A stretch of 7,021 nucleotides of DNA from an uncultured Lachnospiraceae bacterium. Its GTDB lineage: Bacteria; Bacillota; Clostridia; Lachnospirales; Lachnospiraceae. The DNA lies in the NCBI GenBank assembly GCA_902766845.1, contig CACXFD010000206.1, forward strand, positions 1-7,021, in the 5' to 3' direction. Numbering within the stretch: the first letter of the stretch is position 1; each line of letters starts with the position of its first letter. The notes under the pieces are model-generated. The model was given only the letters and a program-made list of their open reading frames with translations. It made no database searches and was not told the DNA's origin. The position numbers and the translations under genes are program-made. Of the stretch, positions 6,201 to 7,021 are shown in pieces.

Positions 6201-6291
6201 GCAGCCCGCTGCGCGGGCTGCGAATGCAGGTACCCACTATACTCTCTGTTGCTCTCGGTCAGTATTTGCCCGCTGCGCGGGCTGCAAATGC
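6201..6291. repeat. Pair of direct repeats, each a hairpin
   Basis: An 18-base unit, GCCCGCTGCGCGGGCTGC, occurs at 6204-6221 and 6268-6285. After one differing base both copies continue with AATGC, giving 23 of 24 identity at a 64-base offset. Copy 1 with its flank forms a 9-bp stem (GCAGCCCGC/GCGGGCTGC, loop TGC, 6201-6221). Copy 2 forms CCCGC/GCGGG with flanking ATTTG/CAAAT. Copy 2 lies just past the end of the leftward zinc-ribbon gene and could act as its 3' structure, though no U-run follows. Confidence 0.75.
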
Positions 6292-6307
6292 CAAAGGCCT
6301 AACAGTC

Positions 6308-6577
6308 CTAGAAATGGAATTCCCCAATTCTGCAGTCGGGGCACAAAAAAACCGTCAATGTATTATGATAATATGTTGATAATCCCAGGTCGTTTCCTAA
6401 ATCATACTCCAAAAGGGAAACAATTCCATTCTCCTGTCGTCTTTTTTCTGAAGCCGTATCCAATCGTGTCTTCGGTCCTGGCTGATACCCTTCCGGAAAC
6501 CAGAACAGGCTGGCAGTCCGGGCCGGGGTTAGAACTTTTCCCTTTTTCATTTCCTTTCCACACTGCGGACATATCAT
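6308..6577 (-). CDS. Small zinc-ribbon protein of unknown function
   Basis: This 89-residue protein has an N-terminal CPQC (C3, C6) in MICPQCGKEMKKGKV and a C-terminal CPDC (C79, C82), forming a four-cysteine zinc ribbon split by about 70 residues. The middle has LFWFPEGYQ (25-32) and a charged stretch. The CPxCGKEMxKGxV opening and aromatic middle resemble a family of small Firmicute zinc-ribbon proteins (DUF6487-like), function unknown; the match is from memory and only suggestive. The start is supported by AGGAG at 6588-6584, six bases before ATG 6577-6575. There is no signal peptide or membrane segment. It lies leftward, opposite to upp, in visibly AT-richer DNA than its neighbours. Confidence 0.7.
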   Translation of the reverse strand: MICPQCGKEMKKGKVLTPARTASLFWFPEGYQPGPKTRLDTASEKRRQENGIVSLLEYDLGNDLGLSTYYHNTLTVFLCPDCRIGEFHF

Positions 6578-6598
6578 CGCTCGCTCCTCTTATGGCTC

Positions 6599-6628
6599 AT
6601 ATGAAGTGCAAACACCATAAATGGTCAA
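6599..6628 (-). promoter_or_regulatory. Weak candidate promoter for the zinc-ribbon gene
   Basis: On the minus strand TTGACC (five of six -35 bases) lies at 6628-6623, with TCATAT at 6604-6599 after 18 bases. The -10 is poor (three of six). The rest of the 6578-6745 gap is AT-rich and shows no other gene or recognised element apart from the sortase terminator. Confidence 0.3.
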
Positions 6629-6698
6629 ATCATTGTTGTAATTTCTCATTGCGGTTGTAGGCAAACAATCACTATGGCAAAATATATTATGACAATAT

Positions 6699-6735
6699 AA
6701 AAGCCCCGCAGCCGTCAGCGAACTGACAGCTGCGG
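6699..6735 (-). terminator. Intrinsic terminator of the sortase gene
   Basis: On the minus strand CCGCAGC-GTCAG and its partner pair over 12 positions with one mismatch (6735-6723 with 6718-6706) around loop TTCG. The stem is followed by GGGGCTTTTATATT. It starts 11 bases after the sortase stop codon, so the leftward sortase transcript ends here, before the zinc-ribbon gene. Confidence 0.82.
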
Positions 6736-6745
6736 CCTTATCTTA

Positions 6746-7021
6746 TTATTCTTCCGTACTCTCTTCTTCCGTCTCTTCCTCCGGAAGCAGTTCCTCCGGC
6801 TTCATGCGCCGCGCCTGGACCACCAGCCGCGTATCCGCCTTGGCGTTGGTACATGTGGAAAACGTCACGATCTTATCCCTCGCCGAGATCTCCACGTCCG
6901 TTTTGATCTCCGACCGGCTCTTCATCCTGGCTATGTAATCCAGAAAGCCGTCATCACCGGAGAACGAATACGTGTAGGTGTCGCTGTCCGGCAGCGTCAC
7001 ATAGACGGCAAACACCTGATA
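6746..7021 (-). CDS. Class B sortase, C-terminal part (partial)
   Basis: The reading frame is open at the right edge, so only the last 91 residues are present, starting YQVFAVYVT. Sortase B features are the FLDYIARMKSRSEI segment (26-39 of the fragment), DKIVTFSTC with the catalytic cysteine C57, and RLVVQARR with the catalytic arginine R65. The catalytic histidine must lie upstream, outside the window. Sortases are membrane-anchored transpeptidases on the outer face that join sorting-signal proteins to the cell wall or pilus. The tail after the catalytic core is unusual: PEELLPEEETEEESTEE, almost all acidic. Family homology is clear; substrate is unknown. A GTG at 7015-7013 is in frame but is internal to the sortase fold, so it is not taken as the start. 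Confidence 0.88.
   Translation of the reverse strand, partial: YQVFAVYVTLPDSDTYTYSFSGDDGFLDYIARMKSRSEIKTDVEISARDKIVTFSTCTNAKADTRLVVQARRMKPEELLPEEETEEESTEE

Noticed and set aside
6050..6291. CRISPR array or insertion sequence
   Set aside because: The repeats are palindromic, few, irregularly spaced and without spacers of constant length; there is no transposase or target duplication visible.
6110..6379. Plus-strand 89-codon frame downstream of upp
   Set aside because: It starts inside the terminator hairpin and translates the palindromic repeats; no ribosome binding site and low-complexity Ala/Arg composition.

Overview
The window looks like a chromosomal stretch of a GC-rich Clostridia-type Firmicute, plausibly a gut anaerobe. 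The signs are AGGAGG-type ribosome binding sites, a PyrR regulator with a PyrR-type leader, the first codons of a pyruvate:ferredoxin oxidoreductase, the end of a class B sortase, and many intrinsic terminators. Genus cannot be assigned from sequence alone. No phage, transposase, CRISPR array or defence system is visible.

Layout. At the left edge the first 12 codons of a PFOR gene (nifJ-like) run leftward from a long, hairpin-rich leader. A divergent tRNA-Val(GAC) gene with its own promoter and a hairpin terminator follows at 397-469. At 692-2053 lies a CNNM/CorC-type membrane protein with a DUF21 domain, a CBS pair and a CorC_HlyC domain, behind a strongly folded upstream region. A tandem pair of 34-base hairpin units (period 42) separates it from a HAD-family phosphatase at 2177-2845, which ends in a bidirectional-looking terminator.

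The centre is a pyrimidine salvage block. A promoter, a PyrR-binding-loop-like motif and an intrinsic terminator precede pyrR (3186-3740), which is followed by the uracil permease gene uraA (3857-5203) and a strong terminator. The uracil phosphoribosyltransferase gene upp (5400-6038) has its own promoter with a perfect TATAAT. UraA imports uracil, Upp converts it to UMP, and PyrR should sense UMP and close the leader, giving a feedback circuit.

The right end changes character. A dense cluster of inverted and direct repeats follows upp (6050-6291). A visibly AT-richer segment then carries a small leftward zinc-ribbon gene, and the C-terminal part of a class B sortase gene runs off the window on the minus strand.

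The most interesting material is non-coding: the pyr leader, with competing pairings and a 45-codon ORF that overlaps pyrR as ATGA; the duplicated hairpin upstream of the HAD gene, which adjoins a hairpin covering that gene's Shine-Dalgarno; and the nested palindromes after upp. I found no clear sign of an entirely new protein system.
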